From Acidobacteriota bacterium (GTDB lineage Bacteria; Acidobacteriota; Vicinamibacteria; Vicinamibacterales; JAKQTR01): a DNA stretch of 64,000 nt. Position numbers and translations under genes: made by a program. Under the pieces are notes generated by a model. That model saw only the letters and a program-made list of their open reading frames with translations, searched no databases and was not told where the DNA came from. This document shows, one piece after another, positions 43,915-52,300 of the stretch (position 1 is its first letter; the number at the start of each line of letters is the position of its first letter). The stretch covers positions 62,001-126,000 of the forward strand of contig JAPKZQ010000043.1 of NCBI GenBank assembly GCA_026393675.1, in the 5' to 3' direction.

Positions 43915-44805
43915 ATGATGCCGAAACTCCCCTACCATCCAGGTCTGCCCTTTACATTCGGCGGCCTCGAGCAGGGACCCGACTCGTTCGACCGCGCGAA
44001 GGCTGTGGTCCTTCCCATCCCGTTTGAGCGCACCACGTCGTTCGTGTCGGGCACCAAGAATGGACCGCGCGAGATCATCGCCGCGTCGAGCCAGGTTGAG
44101 TTGTACGACGAGGAGCTTGGGAAAGAGATCTCCGACGTCGGCATCTACACGCTACCAGCCATGGAGCTGCCGTTTGCCCGCACCGAGCAGGCGTTTGCCG
44201 AGATCCAGCGCACCGCCTCATGGCTGGCGGCATCGGACAAGTTCTTCGTGGCGCTCGGAGGCGAGCACGCGCTGACCGCCCCACTGGTGGCGGGCGTCGC
44301 CGAGCAGCATGCCGGCCTCAGCGTCCTGCACATTGACGCCCATGCCGACCTGCGCGACAGCTACCTGGGCGATCCGCACAGCCACGCGAGCGCCATGCGC
44401 CGGGTGCTTGAACACGCGCCGGCCGTCCAGGTGGCCATCCGGAATCTGTCGGCGCCGGAAGCGCAGGCTCTCCCGTCACTCAACACGACGGTCTTCTTCG
44501 ACTGGAATATGCGGGACGACCCTCAGTGGATGGAGCGCGCGGTCGAGAAGCTCAGCCCGAAGGTTTACGTCACCATCGACTGTGACGGTCTTGATCCGGC
44601 CATCATGCCGGCGGTTGGCACGCCCGAACCCGGCGGATTGAGCTGGCGCGAACTGCTCACGCTGCTCAAGCTCGTGATGGCTCGGCGCACCGTCGTTGCC
44701 TGTGATGTCGTCGAACTCTGCCCGCTCCCAGGCGTCGTGGCGCCCAACTTCCTCGCGGCGCGCCTGGTCTACAAGCTGGTGGGATATCGATTCCTGGCCC
44801 GCTAA
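43915..44805 (+). CDS. speB: agmatinase/arginase (ureohydrolase) family enzyme
   Basis: A 296-residue ureohydrolase. All manganese ligands are present: GGEHALTAPL (His), HIDAHADLRDSYLG (Asp, His, Asp) and TIDCDGLDPAIMPAVGTPEP (two Asp). The pattern is that of the agmatinase/SpeB group, which makes putrescine and urea from agmatine, but other guanidino substrates are possible. No arginine decarboxylase lies in the window. Two ATGs (43915, 43918) stand in tandem. The stop codon is embedded in an inverted repeat with 44846-44854. Confidence 0.88.
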   Translation: MMPKLPYHPGLPFTFGGLEQGPDSFDRAKAVVLPIPFERTTSFVSGTKNGPREIIAASSQVELYDEELGKEISDVGIYTLPAMELPFARTEQAFAEIQRTASWLAASDKFFVALGGEHALTAPLVAGVAEQHAGLSVLHIDAHADLRDSYLGDPHSHASAMRRVLEHAPAVQVAIRNLSAPEAQALPSLNTTVFFDWNMRDDPQWMERAVEKLSPKVYVTIDCDGLDPAIMPAVGTPEPGGLSWRELLTLLKLVMARRTVVACDVVELCPLPGVVAPNFLAARLVYKLVGYRFLAR

Positions 44806-44854
44806 GTCCTTCGATTCACAGCTTCGGCGGCGAACCGACTCACTCAGGACTTAG
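44802..44854 (+). repeat. nine-base inverted repeat around the speB stop
   Basis: CTAAGTCCT (44802-44810) and AGGACTTAG (44846-44854) are perfect reverse complements with a 35-base interval, which itself contains a small TTCG/CGAA stem. It could be a terminator for speB and the convergent TPR gene; no T-run is seen. The rest of 44806-44937 shows no other feature. Confidence 0.35.
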
Positions 44855-44937
44855 TGCTGAGCGAGCGTCTTCCGCTGGATCTCCTCGCACCGATACCCAT
44901 CCGCAATTGCGAGTCGAAGCACTGACCGAACAGGCTC

Positions 44938-45687
44938 TTACCGGGTCGCCGCCGGGGCGATGTCCAGTGCGTCCATCTCCCGCCGCGCGATCTGCGCATA
45001 CGGGGACTGCGGAAACTCGTCGGCCACACGACGAAACGTCTTGCGCGCTTCGTCATTCTTTCCCGCCAGCCGGTACCCGCGCGCCAACTGCATCAGCACG
45101 CCATCAACCGGGACTTCGTCGGTGGTCTGCTGCGCGATCTCCTTGAGCGACGCCAGCGCCGGTTCGTACTGCCCAATCGTGAGCTGCGCATCGGCAATGC
45201 CCAGTTTCGCCATCACCTGGTAGACGCCTTTTGCCTTCGCCACGACTTCGCGGTAGCGTTCGATCCCATCGGCTGTGCGGCCGACTGCCACCAGCGCCGC
45301 TGCTGCCCGGTAGCGCGCCATCACGCCTGGCTCCAGGTTCGGATACGAGTCAGCCACGGCCAACAGACTCGGCAGCGCCGCTTCGAGCCGCGCCTTGTCG
45401 CTCGCATACGTCCCGGTCGCCTGCATCGGCGGCTTACCCGCCTCGCCGGCCGTGGGCGGCATCACGGGAGCCTCGGCAATCACCATCGCCTCAGCCAGCA
45501 TCCGGGTGGCCGTCGACGCGGTGTTCTGGCGGACGATGACCGTCGCCACCACGCCTATCGCCACGATGATGATGGCCAGGCCGCCGTAGATCACGAGGTT
45601 CCGGTTCGCCCCGTACCATTCCCTCGCGCCGAGCAGCCACTCGGCGAATTCGTTTTCCTTCAGGTGATGCCGTTCAGTTCGCTTCAT
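44938..45687 (-). CDS. membrane-anchored TPR protein (YfgM-like)
   Basis: A 249-residue protein: short cytosolic N-terminus, one membrane helix (about 30-52), then a periplasmic part with TPR-like helical repeats (about 95-245; YRAAAALVAVGRTADGIERY, KLGIADAQLTIGQYEPAL, LARGYRLAGKNDEARKTF). The plan RHHLKENEFAEWLLGAREWY-helix-TPR resembles YfgM of E. coli, a partner of the PpiD chaperone and the Sec translocon. The match is architectural, so the exact function is not certain. It has its own promoter and a leader with a hairpin. Confidence 0.78.
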   Translation of the reverse strand: MKRTERHHLKENEFAEWLLGAREWYGANRNLVIYGGLAIIIVAIGVVATVIVRQNTASTATRMLAEAMVIAEAPVMPPTAGEAGKPPMQATGTYASDKARLEAALPSLLAVADSYPNLEPGVMARYRAAAALVAVGRTADGIERYREVVAKAKGVYQVMAKLGIADAQLTIGQYEPALASLKEIAQQTTDEVPVDGVLMQLARGYRLAGKNDEARKTFRRVADEFPQSPYAQIARREMDALDIAPAATR

Positions 45688-45725
45688 GATGCCTCAGGCA
45701 AGTTCCCGACGCTGTCGACACGAGT

Positions 45726-45746
45726 GGGAGCCGTCGGTCGGCTCCC
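45726..45746 (-). terminator. hairpin in the pruA - TPR gene interval
   Basis: GGGAGCCG (45726-45733) pairs perfectly with CGGCTCCC (45739-45746) across a five-base loop. It can end the pruA transcript, but it also lies in the leader of the TPR gene downstream of its predicted promoter. No T-run follows. Confidence 0.45.
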
Positions 45747-45767
45747 GCCCAATCAATCCAGTCGTCC

Positions 45768-45795
45768 ATTATAGCGGCGAAATGCACCGTGACGA
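45768..45795 (-). promoter_or_regulatory. promoter of the YfgM-like gene
   Basis: On the minus strand a perfect TATAAT (45768-45773) stands 16 bases after TCGTCA (45790-45795). The start point would be near 45761, giving a leader of about 75 bases that contains the hairpin at 45726. Confidence 0.5.
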
Positions 45796-45803
45796 CGCGC
45801 GAA

Positions 45804-47435
45804 TCAGGCTTCGCGCATAAACGGATAGTCGAACTCCGTCGCCGGCGCAAACGTCTCCTTGATCGTGCGCGGACTCGTCCAGCGCAGCAGGTTGAGTGGA
45901 CCGCCTGCCTTGTCATTGGTGCCCGACCCTCTCGCGCCGCCAAACGGCTGCCGGCCCACCATCGCTCCGGTTGGCTTGTCGTTGAGGTAGAAATTGCCGG
46001 CGGCGTACCGAAGCACGCGGCACGCCTCAATGTACGCGTAGCGATCGTTCGAGAAGATTGCGCCCGTGAGGGCGTACGGCGACGTGGTGTCGCACAGTCT
46101 CAGCGTCTCTGCATACTTCTCGTCCTCGTAGACGTAGATCGTGAGGACCGGCCCGAAGATCTCCTCCGCCATGGTGACGAACCGGGGATTCAAGGCCTGA
46201 ATGACCGTGGGTTCGATGAAGAAGCCCTTCGACTTGTCGCCCCGGCCGCCCAGGATGACCTCCGCCTCGCTCGAGGCCCTGGCTCGATCGATGTAACTCA
46301 TGATGTTGCTGAACGAGGCTTCGTCTATCACCGCGTTCACGAAATTCGTGAAGTCCCGGACATCGCCGGTCTTCACGCGCGCGAGCATCTCGCTCATGCG
46401 ATGCTGCACCTCCGGCCACATCGACGCCGGGATGTACGCCCGCGAGGCCGCTGAGCACTTCTGACCCTGATACTCGAACGCGCCGCGCACCAGGGCGGTG
46501 GCCACTTCCTGCGCGTCCGCCGAGTTGTGCACGAACACGAAGCCCTTGCCTCCCGTCTCGCCGACAATCCGAGGATAGCTCCTGTAGGTGTCGAGCTTGC
46601 TTGCAACCGTTCGCCACAGGGAGTTGAACGTGGAGTTCGAACCCGTGAAGTGCAGTCCGGCGAACATCGGATGCGCCAGCACCAGTTCGCTCACGAGCGA
46701 GCCCTGCCCGGGAACGAAGTTGATCACGCCCGGCGGGAAGCCGGCCTCCATGAACACCTGCATCAAGACGTAACTGGAGAGCAACGACGTGCTCGCCGGT
46801 TTCCACACCGTCGTGTTGCCCATCAGGGCAACCGACGTATTCAGATTCGAGGCAATGGCCGTGAAGTTGAACGGGGTGACGGTGAAGACGAAGCCCTCGA
46901 GCGGCCGGTACTCCATCCGGTTCAGCTCATCGGGCGCGGAGTGCGGCTGGTCGGAGTAAATCTGCGACGCAAAGTAGACGTTGTGCCGGAGGTAGTCGAT
47001 CACCTCACACACCCCGTCGACCTCGGCCTGATAGGCGCTCTTCGCCTGGCCGAGCATCGTCGCGGCGCCAATCTTGTACCGGTAACGGCCGGCCAGTAGC
47101 TCCGCGGCGCGCAAGATGACCGAAGCACGTTCAATCCACGACAGGGTCGCCCACGCCTCGTGCGCGCTCAGCGCGGCGTCGATTGCCAATCGCACTTCGG
47201 CTTCGCCGGCCTGGTGACAGCGCGCGAGCACGTGACCGTGATCGCAGGGCATCACCACGTCGCGGGTCCGGCCCGTGCGGATTTCACGGCCACCAATGAC
47301 GAGCGGGATATCGACGACCGTGCTGGCCATCAGGTCCAGTTCCCGTTTCAACGAGACGCGGCTGACCGAGCCGGGGGCGAAGTCGCTGACGGGTTCGTGG
47401 CGGGGCTCAGGAAAACTGAATACGCTGTTGTTCAT
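45804..47435 (-). CDS. pruA: L-glutamate gamma-semialdehyde dehydrogenase (delta-1-pyrroline-5-carboxylate dehydrogenase)
   Basis: A 543-residue aldehyde dehydrogenase of the P5C dehydrogenase type. It oxidises glutamate semialdehyde to glutamate in proline and arginine breakdown. Motifs are FTVTPFNFTAIASNLNTSVA, GNTTVWKPASTSLLSSYVLM, LHFTGSNSTFNSLW, the catalytic glutamate in RIVGETGGKGFVFV and the catalytic cysteine in YQGQKCSAASRAY. The C-terminal FGGARGSGTNDKAGGP is the P5CDH signature. There is no fused proline dehydrogenase domain and no putA nearby, so this is the monofunctional form. The tRNA-Arg gene lies 117 bases upstream; 47436-47552 shows no other feature. Confidence 0.94.
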   Translation of the reverse strand: MNNSVFSFPEPRHEPVSDFAPGSVSRVSLKRELDLMASTVVDIPLVIGGREIRTGRTRDVVMPCDHGHVLARCHQAGEAEVRLAIDAALSAHEAWATLSWIERASVILRAAELLAGRYRYKIGAATMLGQAKSAYQAEVDGVCEVIDYLRHNVYFASQIYSDQPHSAPDELNRMEYRPLEGFVFTVTPFNFTAIASNLNTSVALMGNTTVWKPASTSLLSSYVLMQVFMEAGFPPGVINFVPGQGSLVSELVLAHPMFAGLHFTGSNSTFNSLWRTVASKLDTYRSYPRIVGETGGKGFVFVHNSADAQEVATALVRGAFEYQGQKCSAASRAYIPASMWPEVQHRMSEMLARVKTGDVRDFTNFVNAVIDEASFSNIMSYIDRARASSEAEVILGGRGDKSKGFFIEPTVIQALNPRFVTMAEEIFGPVLTIYVYEDEKYAETLRLCDTTSPYALTGAIFSNDRYAYIEACRVLRYAAGNFYLNDKPTGAMVGRQPFGGARGSGTNDKAGGPLNLLRWTSPRTIKETFAPATEFDYPFMREA

Positions 47436-47552
47436 GGAAGTCTCCTCGACCCGAGAACCGGTTTCAAAACCCGTTCTGGCGGCTCGCCAGCGGACCGCCT
47501 ACGCAGGTTTTCAAACCGTCACCAATGAAGATAGCGCGATTGGCGGCGGAAG

Positions 47553-47629
<77 letters not shown>

Positions 47630-47638
47630 ATCAGCCTC

Positions 47639-47667
47639 ATTATCCTACACGCTCGCGTATCGCAAAG
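47639..47667 (-). promoter_or_regulatory. probable tRNA-Arg promoter
   Basis: On the minus strand GATAAT (47639-47644, five of six) lies 17 bases after CTTTGC (47662-47667, weak). Transcription would start within a few bases of the mature tRNA end. Confidence 0.35.
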
Positions 47668-47732
47668 GCGAGACCGCGCTCGACCTGGGCTTGGGCAATT
47701 CTGAGCGGCCAGTTAGTCAGACCGATATCGAG

Positions 47733-47990
47733 TTACCGGTATGCTTCGCTACGGTGAGCGACCCTTACGACCGTGACGGACGTCTCGACGTCGTCGATGA
47801 GGTACAGGATCCGGTAGTCCCCCTGCCGGATTCGGTACTTTTCCTGGCCGGACAGTTTCTCGGCGCCGACAGGCCTGGGTTCGGCGGCGAGACGTTGGAT
47901 CATTGATACCGTGCGTCGGCGATCCCGCAGCGGAAGACCTTCGAGTTCCTTCGCCGCGGAGGGCTTGATCTGCAGGCTATAGCTTGCCAC
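47733..47990 (-). CDS. RelE/ParE-family toxin
   Basis: An 85-residue toxin of the RelE/ParE superfamily. Features are the start YSLQIKPSAAKELEGLP, the middle KLSGQEKYRIRQGDYRILYL and the basic C-terminal strand VVRVAHRSEAYR. RelE members cleave mRNA on the ribosome, whereas ParE members poison gyrase. The RIRQGDYRILY and HRSEAYR pattern fits RelE better. It overlaps the antitoxin gene by 14 bases and ends the two-gene operon. Confidence 0.88.
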   Translation of the reverse strand: MASYSLQIKPSAAKELEGLPLRDRRRTVSMIQRLAAEPRPVGAEKLSGQEKYRIRQGDYRILYLIDDVETSVTVVRVAHRSEAYR

Positions 47991-48207
47991 GTCGCTTCAG
48001 GTCCTTGAGCACATCCTCGAAGGCGAGGTTCGGTTCCTTGGATCGCGCATCGAACGCGGCCAGATCATCGGCGTCCTCGGCCAGGCTCCGGCGAACGGCC
48101 CGGTTGACCAGGTCAGATATGCTGTGGTCCGTTTCAGCCGCCTTGACCCGCAGGGCCTTGTGGATGCCCGGATCGAAGTACACGGTGGCACGTGTGAGGT
48201 CAGCCAT
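47977..48207 (-). CDS. ribbon-helix-helix antitoxin
   Basis: A 76-residue antitoxin. The N-terminal ribbon-helix-helix is TRATVYFDPGIHKALRVKAA followed by DHSISDLVNRAVRRSL, the CopG/MetJ-type DNA-binding fold. The acidic C-terminal half (EDADDLAAFDARSKEPN) is the expected toxin-neutralising tail. It should repress its own promoter together with the toxin; the repeated sequences at 48221-48255 are candidate operators. It is first in the operon. Confidence 0.87.
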   Translation of the reverse strand: MADLTRATVYFDPGIHKALRVKAAETDHSISDLVNRAVRRSLAEDADDLAAFDARSKEPNLAFEDVLKDLKRRGKL

Positions 48208-48220
48208 GTTGGTATGGTGA

Positions 48221-48258
48221 CACTATGGCACTATAACGTCAAGACGTTGTAACGTTAA
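48221..48258 (-). promoter_or_regulatory. toxin-antitoxin promoter with 8-base-period operator repeats
   Basis: On the minus strand -35 TTAACG (48253-48258), a 17-base spacer and -10 TATAGT (48230-48235). Inside and around it ACGT recurs at 48236, 48244 and 48252, and CACTAT (plus strand) at 48221 and 48229, all spaced by exactly eight bases. AACGTC/GACGTT form a six-base inverted pair in the spacer. Regular spacing like this fits side-by-side binding of ribbon-helix-helix dimers. Confidence 0.6.
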
Positions 48259-48280
48259 CCGGTAGCGGTTTGACCACATA

Positions 48281-48376
48281 TCATTTCGTCAGCAGCACGA
48301 AATGCGCCCGTCGGTTCCTCTGCCAGCATTCCTCGGTCTGCTCGGTGCAGACCAGAGACGGAGTTCGGCCGAATCT
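48281..48376 (-). pseudogene. remnant of a Pal/OmpA-family gene (3' end only)
   Basis: Read on the minus strand, this frame codes 31 residues ending CTEQTEECWQRNRRAHFVLL-TK and a stop. That is the characteristic end of peptidoglycan-associated lipoproteins; the intact Pal in this window ends WAKNRRAHFVITTK, and other Pal proteins carry a C-T-E-x-T-E-x-C-W stretch here. The frame has no start codon and is not the apt frame. Nothing further upstream aligns, so only about 96 bases are left. An eight-base inverted pair CATTTCGT/ACGAAATG (48282-48289, 48297-48304) covers its last codons. Confidence 0.6.
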
Positions 48377-48395
48377 GCGCGCTTCCCGGATATGC

Positions 48396-48935
48396 TCAGT
48401 ATTGCAGGACGCTCTCGACGCGCTGCCCCGCCAGTTGGTCTCGTCCCTTGAGGAACACCAGCTCTATCAGGAACGCCAGCGCGTGGAGATTGCCGCCAAG
48501 CTGTCGAACCAGCGACGCCGCCGCGCGCGCCGTACCGCCGGTGGCGAGGACGTCATCAACCACCAGCACCCGCTGGCCCGGCGTCACGGCGTCATGGTGC
48601 AGCTCGAGCGAATCCGATCCGTATTCCAGCTGGAAGGACTCGCGGATGCTCCTTGCCGGCAGCTTGCCGGGCTTCCGAATCGGGACGAAACCCGCGCCGA
48701 GCCGATCGGCCACCGCCCCGCCCAGGATGAACCCCCGGCTCTCGATGCCAACCACCAGGTCAATCCCGGCCCCGGCAAACGGCGCCACCAGGTGGTCGAT
48801 GACGGCCTTGAATCCCTGCGGATCGCTCAACAGCGTGGTGATGTCGTAGAACAGGATGCCCGGCTTGGGAAAGTCCGGCACGTGACGGATTTTCGCCTTC
48901 AAGAACTCCGGGCCGAACGCGCTGTTGGCTGCCAT
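48396..48935 (-). CDS. apt: adenine phosphoribosyltransferase
   Basis: A 179-residue type I phosphoribosyltransferase that salvages adenine to AMP using PRPP. Motifs: [39 protein letters not shown] and the PRPP loop [18 protein letters not shown]. The C-terminal [19 protein letters not shown] matches the normal family end, so the gene is complete even though a pal-like remnant follows at once. It is seven bases after the acylphosphatase gene. Confidence 0.95.
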   Translation of the reverse strand: MAANSAFGPEFLKAKIRHVPDFPKPGILFYDITTLLSDPQGFKAVIDHLVAPFAGAGIDLVVGIESRGFILGGAVADRLGAGFVPIRKPGKLPARSIRESFQLEYGSDSLELHHDAVTPGQRVLVVDDVLATGGTARAAASLVRQLGGNLHALAFLIELVFLKGRDQLAGQRVESVLQY

Positions 48936-48942
48936 GGTCGTG

Positions 48943-49224
48943 TTATCCCCTTATTGAGAAGTCCGCATAATGGCCGCTGGCGGGGCCAATCTCCCGGTCG
49001 ACTGCATCGACGCGTGCGCCGGCCGGACCGCGCCGAATCGCGGCCTCGAACCGTTCGAGAGCCATCCGATCGCCTTCCACCATCACTTCCACGCTGCCGT
49101 CCGGCTCGTTCCCGACGACGCCGACCAATCCCTCGCGCCTGGCCGCGTCGTAGGTAAACCAGCGAAAACCGACGCCCTGGACACGGCCGACGACGCGATA
49201 GGTGCGTGATTCGAGCATGGTCAT
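48943..49224 (-). CDS. acyP: acylphosphatase
   Basis: A 93-residue acylphosphatase, which hydrolyses carboxyl-phosphate bonds. The phosphate-binding loop and catalytic arginine are in [18 protein letters not shown] and the catalytic asparagine in [17 protein letters not shown]. The frame is open to 49395, but the ATG at 49224 gives the usual family length; an ATG two codons further in is also possible. It is divergent from the oxidoreductase gene at 49327 and leads the acyP-apt operon. Confidence 0.93.
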   Translation of the reverse strand: MTMLESRTYRVVGRVQGVGFRWFTYDAARREGLVGVVGNEPDGSVEVMVEGDRMALERFEAAIRRGPAGARVDAVDREIGPASGHYADFSIRG

Positions 49225-49326
49225 GTCGCCCAGGGGAATCGACGGGCGATTATATATGGGTTCGCGCGTTATCCACTCCCGGAGTGATTGACGCTCCGTC
49301 AAGTTCCGCACTACGTTGGTAGGAAT

Positions 49327-52300
49327 ATGACGCAACCGCCCCACCCGCCCGTGCTGGACATCGGTGTGCCCGGCTTCAGCTACGCCGATCTCCACGAGCC
49401 GTCCCGCCTGCGCGATCTCTACGAGGTGTTCGCGCGCGAGGTCGAACGGGACGACCCCGAGTTGTGGCGTCAGTGGGACGGGTATCGGGCGAACCCGGCC
49501 GCAGCGAGGCCCGCCACCGAGGTGTCTCTGCTGCTCGTGAGAATGGCGCCGTTTGTCAGCCGGTTTGTCGGGCGGTTGTTCCGCGTCGAAAAGGAACTCG
49601 AAGCGTTGGCGGCCGCGACCAATGCCCAGCAGGCGATCTTCCGGTTCAAGGCCGATTTCGTGCGCCGCCGGGTGCTCCCTCTGCTCAAGAGTTCAGCCAC
49701 ACCCGCGGTCAGCGCGGACGACGAACGGGTGGTTCGGGGCTTGCTCGCAGGCCAGTTTCCGAACGACGGCGAGATGGCGCTCGCCCACGCCGGCTGCCTG
49801 CTTCTCGATCGCGAAGCCGCGGCCGCACAGTCCAACGATCCGGTAGAGAAGGCCTCGGTCGCTGAATCGATTGACGCCCTGAAGCGCTGGTGCGCGGTGC
49901 ACCTCCACGATCCGGCGCACAAGTCGTGGGTGATCTTCCGACTCCCCCGGGGGGTGGATTTCTTCAAACTTGTCCACGTCGAACACCACGATCCGGCGCT
50001 TCCCGCGGCGCTCACGGGCCCGGCATCGCAGTTGCGGCGTCGCGACGGCTTCACCCTGACCGATCCACGCATGACGGGCCGCGAGGCGCTTGGCGAGATC
50101 CACTACTGCATCCTCTGCCACGAACGCGACAAGGATTCGTGTGCGAAGGGACTCTTCGGCAAGGACGGCAAGATCACGTCCAACCCGTTGGGTATTCCTC
50201 TCGACGGATGTCCGCTCGACGAGAAGATCTCAGAAATGCACGTGCTCCGCAAACGCGGCGACGCGCTGGGCGCGCTCGCCCTGGTGACGCTCGACAACCC
50301 GATGTGTCCGGGCACGGGCCACCGCATCTGCAACGACTGCATGAAGGCCTGCATCTATCAGAAACAGGATCCGGTCAACATCCCGCAGGTGGAATCCGGC
50401 GTGCTCACCGACGTGCTCCGCATTCCGTGGGGCGTCGAGATCTACGGCCTGCTCACCCGCTGGAATCCGCTCAACGTCGGTCGCCCCTATCCGCTCCCGT
50501 ACAACGGCCGAAAGGTGCTCATCGTCGGCCTCGGCCCTGCCGGGTACACGCTCGCCCACTACCTCGTCAACGAGGGCTTCGGCGTCGTCGGCCTCGACGG
50601 TCTGAAGATCGAGCCACTGCCGGAGGCGATCACGGGAACCGACGATGACCCGCCGCAGCCGGTGCGTGACTGGAGCGCCATCTACAGCCCGCTCGACCAG
50701 CGGCCGCTCGAAGGGTTTGGAGGCGTCTCCGAATACGGCATCACGGTCCGCTGGGACAAGAACTTTCTGACGCTGCTCCACCTGACGCTGGCGCGCCGCC
50801 GCATGTTGAAGACGTACGGCGGGGTCCGATTCGGCGGAACCCTGCCGATTGGCGAGGCGTGGGATCTGGGCTTCGATCACATCGCCATCGCGGCCGGCGC
50901 TGGCCGTCCAACGATTCTGGACATGAAGAACAACCTGCTGCGTGGCATCCGCCAGGCCAGCGATCTGCTCATGGCCCTGCAGCTCACCGGCGCCTTCAAG
51001 CGGCAGGCGCTTGCCAATCTCCAGGTGCACATGCCGGCCGTCGTCATCGGTGGTGGACTGACGGCGATCGACACCGCCACCGAAGTGATGGCGTTCTACC
51101 CGCAGCAGGTTGAGAAGACGCTCGACCGGTACGAGGCGCTGTGCGCGACGATCGGTGAAACCGGCGTGCGCAAGGTCTACGACCCCGAAGAACTGCAACT
51201 GCTCGACGAGTTCCTCGCGCACGGCCGCGAGGTGCGCCACGAGCGTCAGCATGCCTCGGCCGCTGGTGTTCGGCCGAACTTCGTGCCGCTGATGCAGCAA
51301 TGGGGCGGCGTGTCGCTCGTCTACCGCAAGGGGATGGTGGATTCTCCCGCCTACAGGCTGAACCATGAGGAAATCACCAAGTCGCTCGAGGAGGGCATCC
51401 GCTTCGTCGAACGGATGAACCCGGAAGAGGCACTGCCTGATGAATTCGGCCATGTGGCCGCCGTGCGATTCCGCGAGCAGATCAACGAGAACGGCAAGTG
51501 GCGAAACGGTGATGCGACCGTCACACTCCCAGCGCGTTCCGTGTTCGTCGCCGCCGGTACGACGCCAAATGTGACCTACGAACGAGAGCACCCGGGCACA
51601 TTTGCGCTCGACGAACGGAAGAGGTTCTTCAAGGCCCACGATATCGAGCGGGGCGAGGATGGACGATTCCGGCTCGTGCCGGCCCGGGAAGGCTTCTTCA
51701 CCTCGCACGAGCGCGACGGCCGTTTCGTCACCTACTACGGCGACAACCACCCGAAGTACGCCGGTAACGTGGTCAAGGCGATGGCGTCGGCGCGGGATGG
51801 CTTTCACCAGATCGTCAGGCTCTTTGCTGACGACTCCCCCACTGTTGATGCCGCCACAAAGCACAACCGCGATGCCGCCTGGCGGAGGTTCACGGCGGAC
51901 CTGGATGAGCAGTTCCTCGCCCGCGTCGTGTCGATCACGCGCCTGACGCCGAACATCGTGGACGTGCTCGTGAAGGCGCCGGCCGCCGCACGCCGTTTCG
52001 AGCCCGGCCAGTTCTTCCGGCTTCAGAATTTCGAAACCCTTTCACCAATGCTGGGCGTGGGGCCAGACGCCGCGCGGATGCTGATGGAGGGTCTTGCCCT
52101 GACAGGCGCCGCCGTCGACAAGGAGAAGGGACTCCTGTCGATGATCGCGCTCGAAATGGGCGTTTCGAGCCGGCTGTGTGCGTATCTGAAGCCGGGCGAT
52201 CCGGTGCTCGTGATGGGACCGACGGGCGCGCCCACCGAGATTCCGAGGGGCGAACACGTGCTGCTGGCCGGCGGCGGCCTGGGCAACGCCGTGCTGTTCT

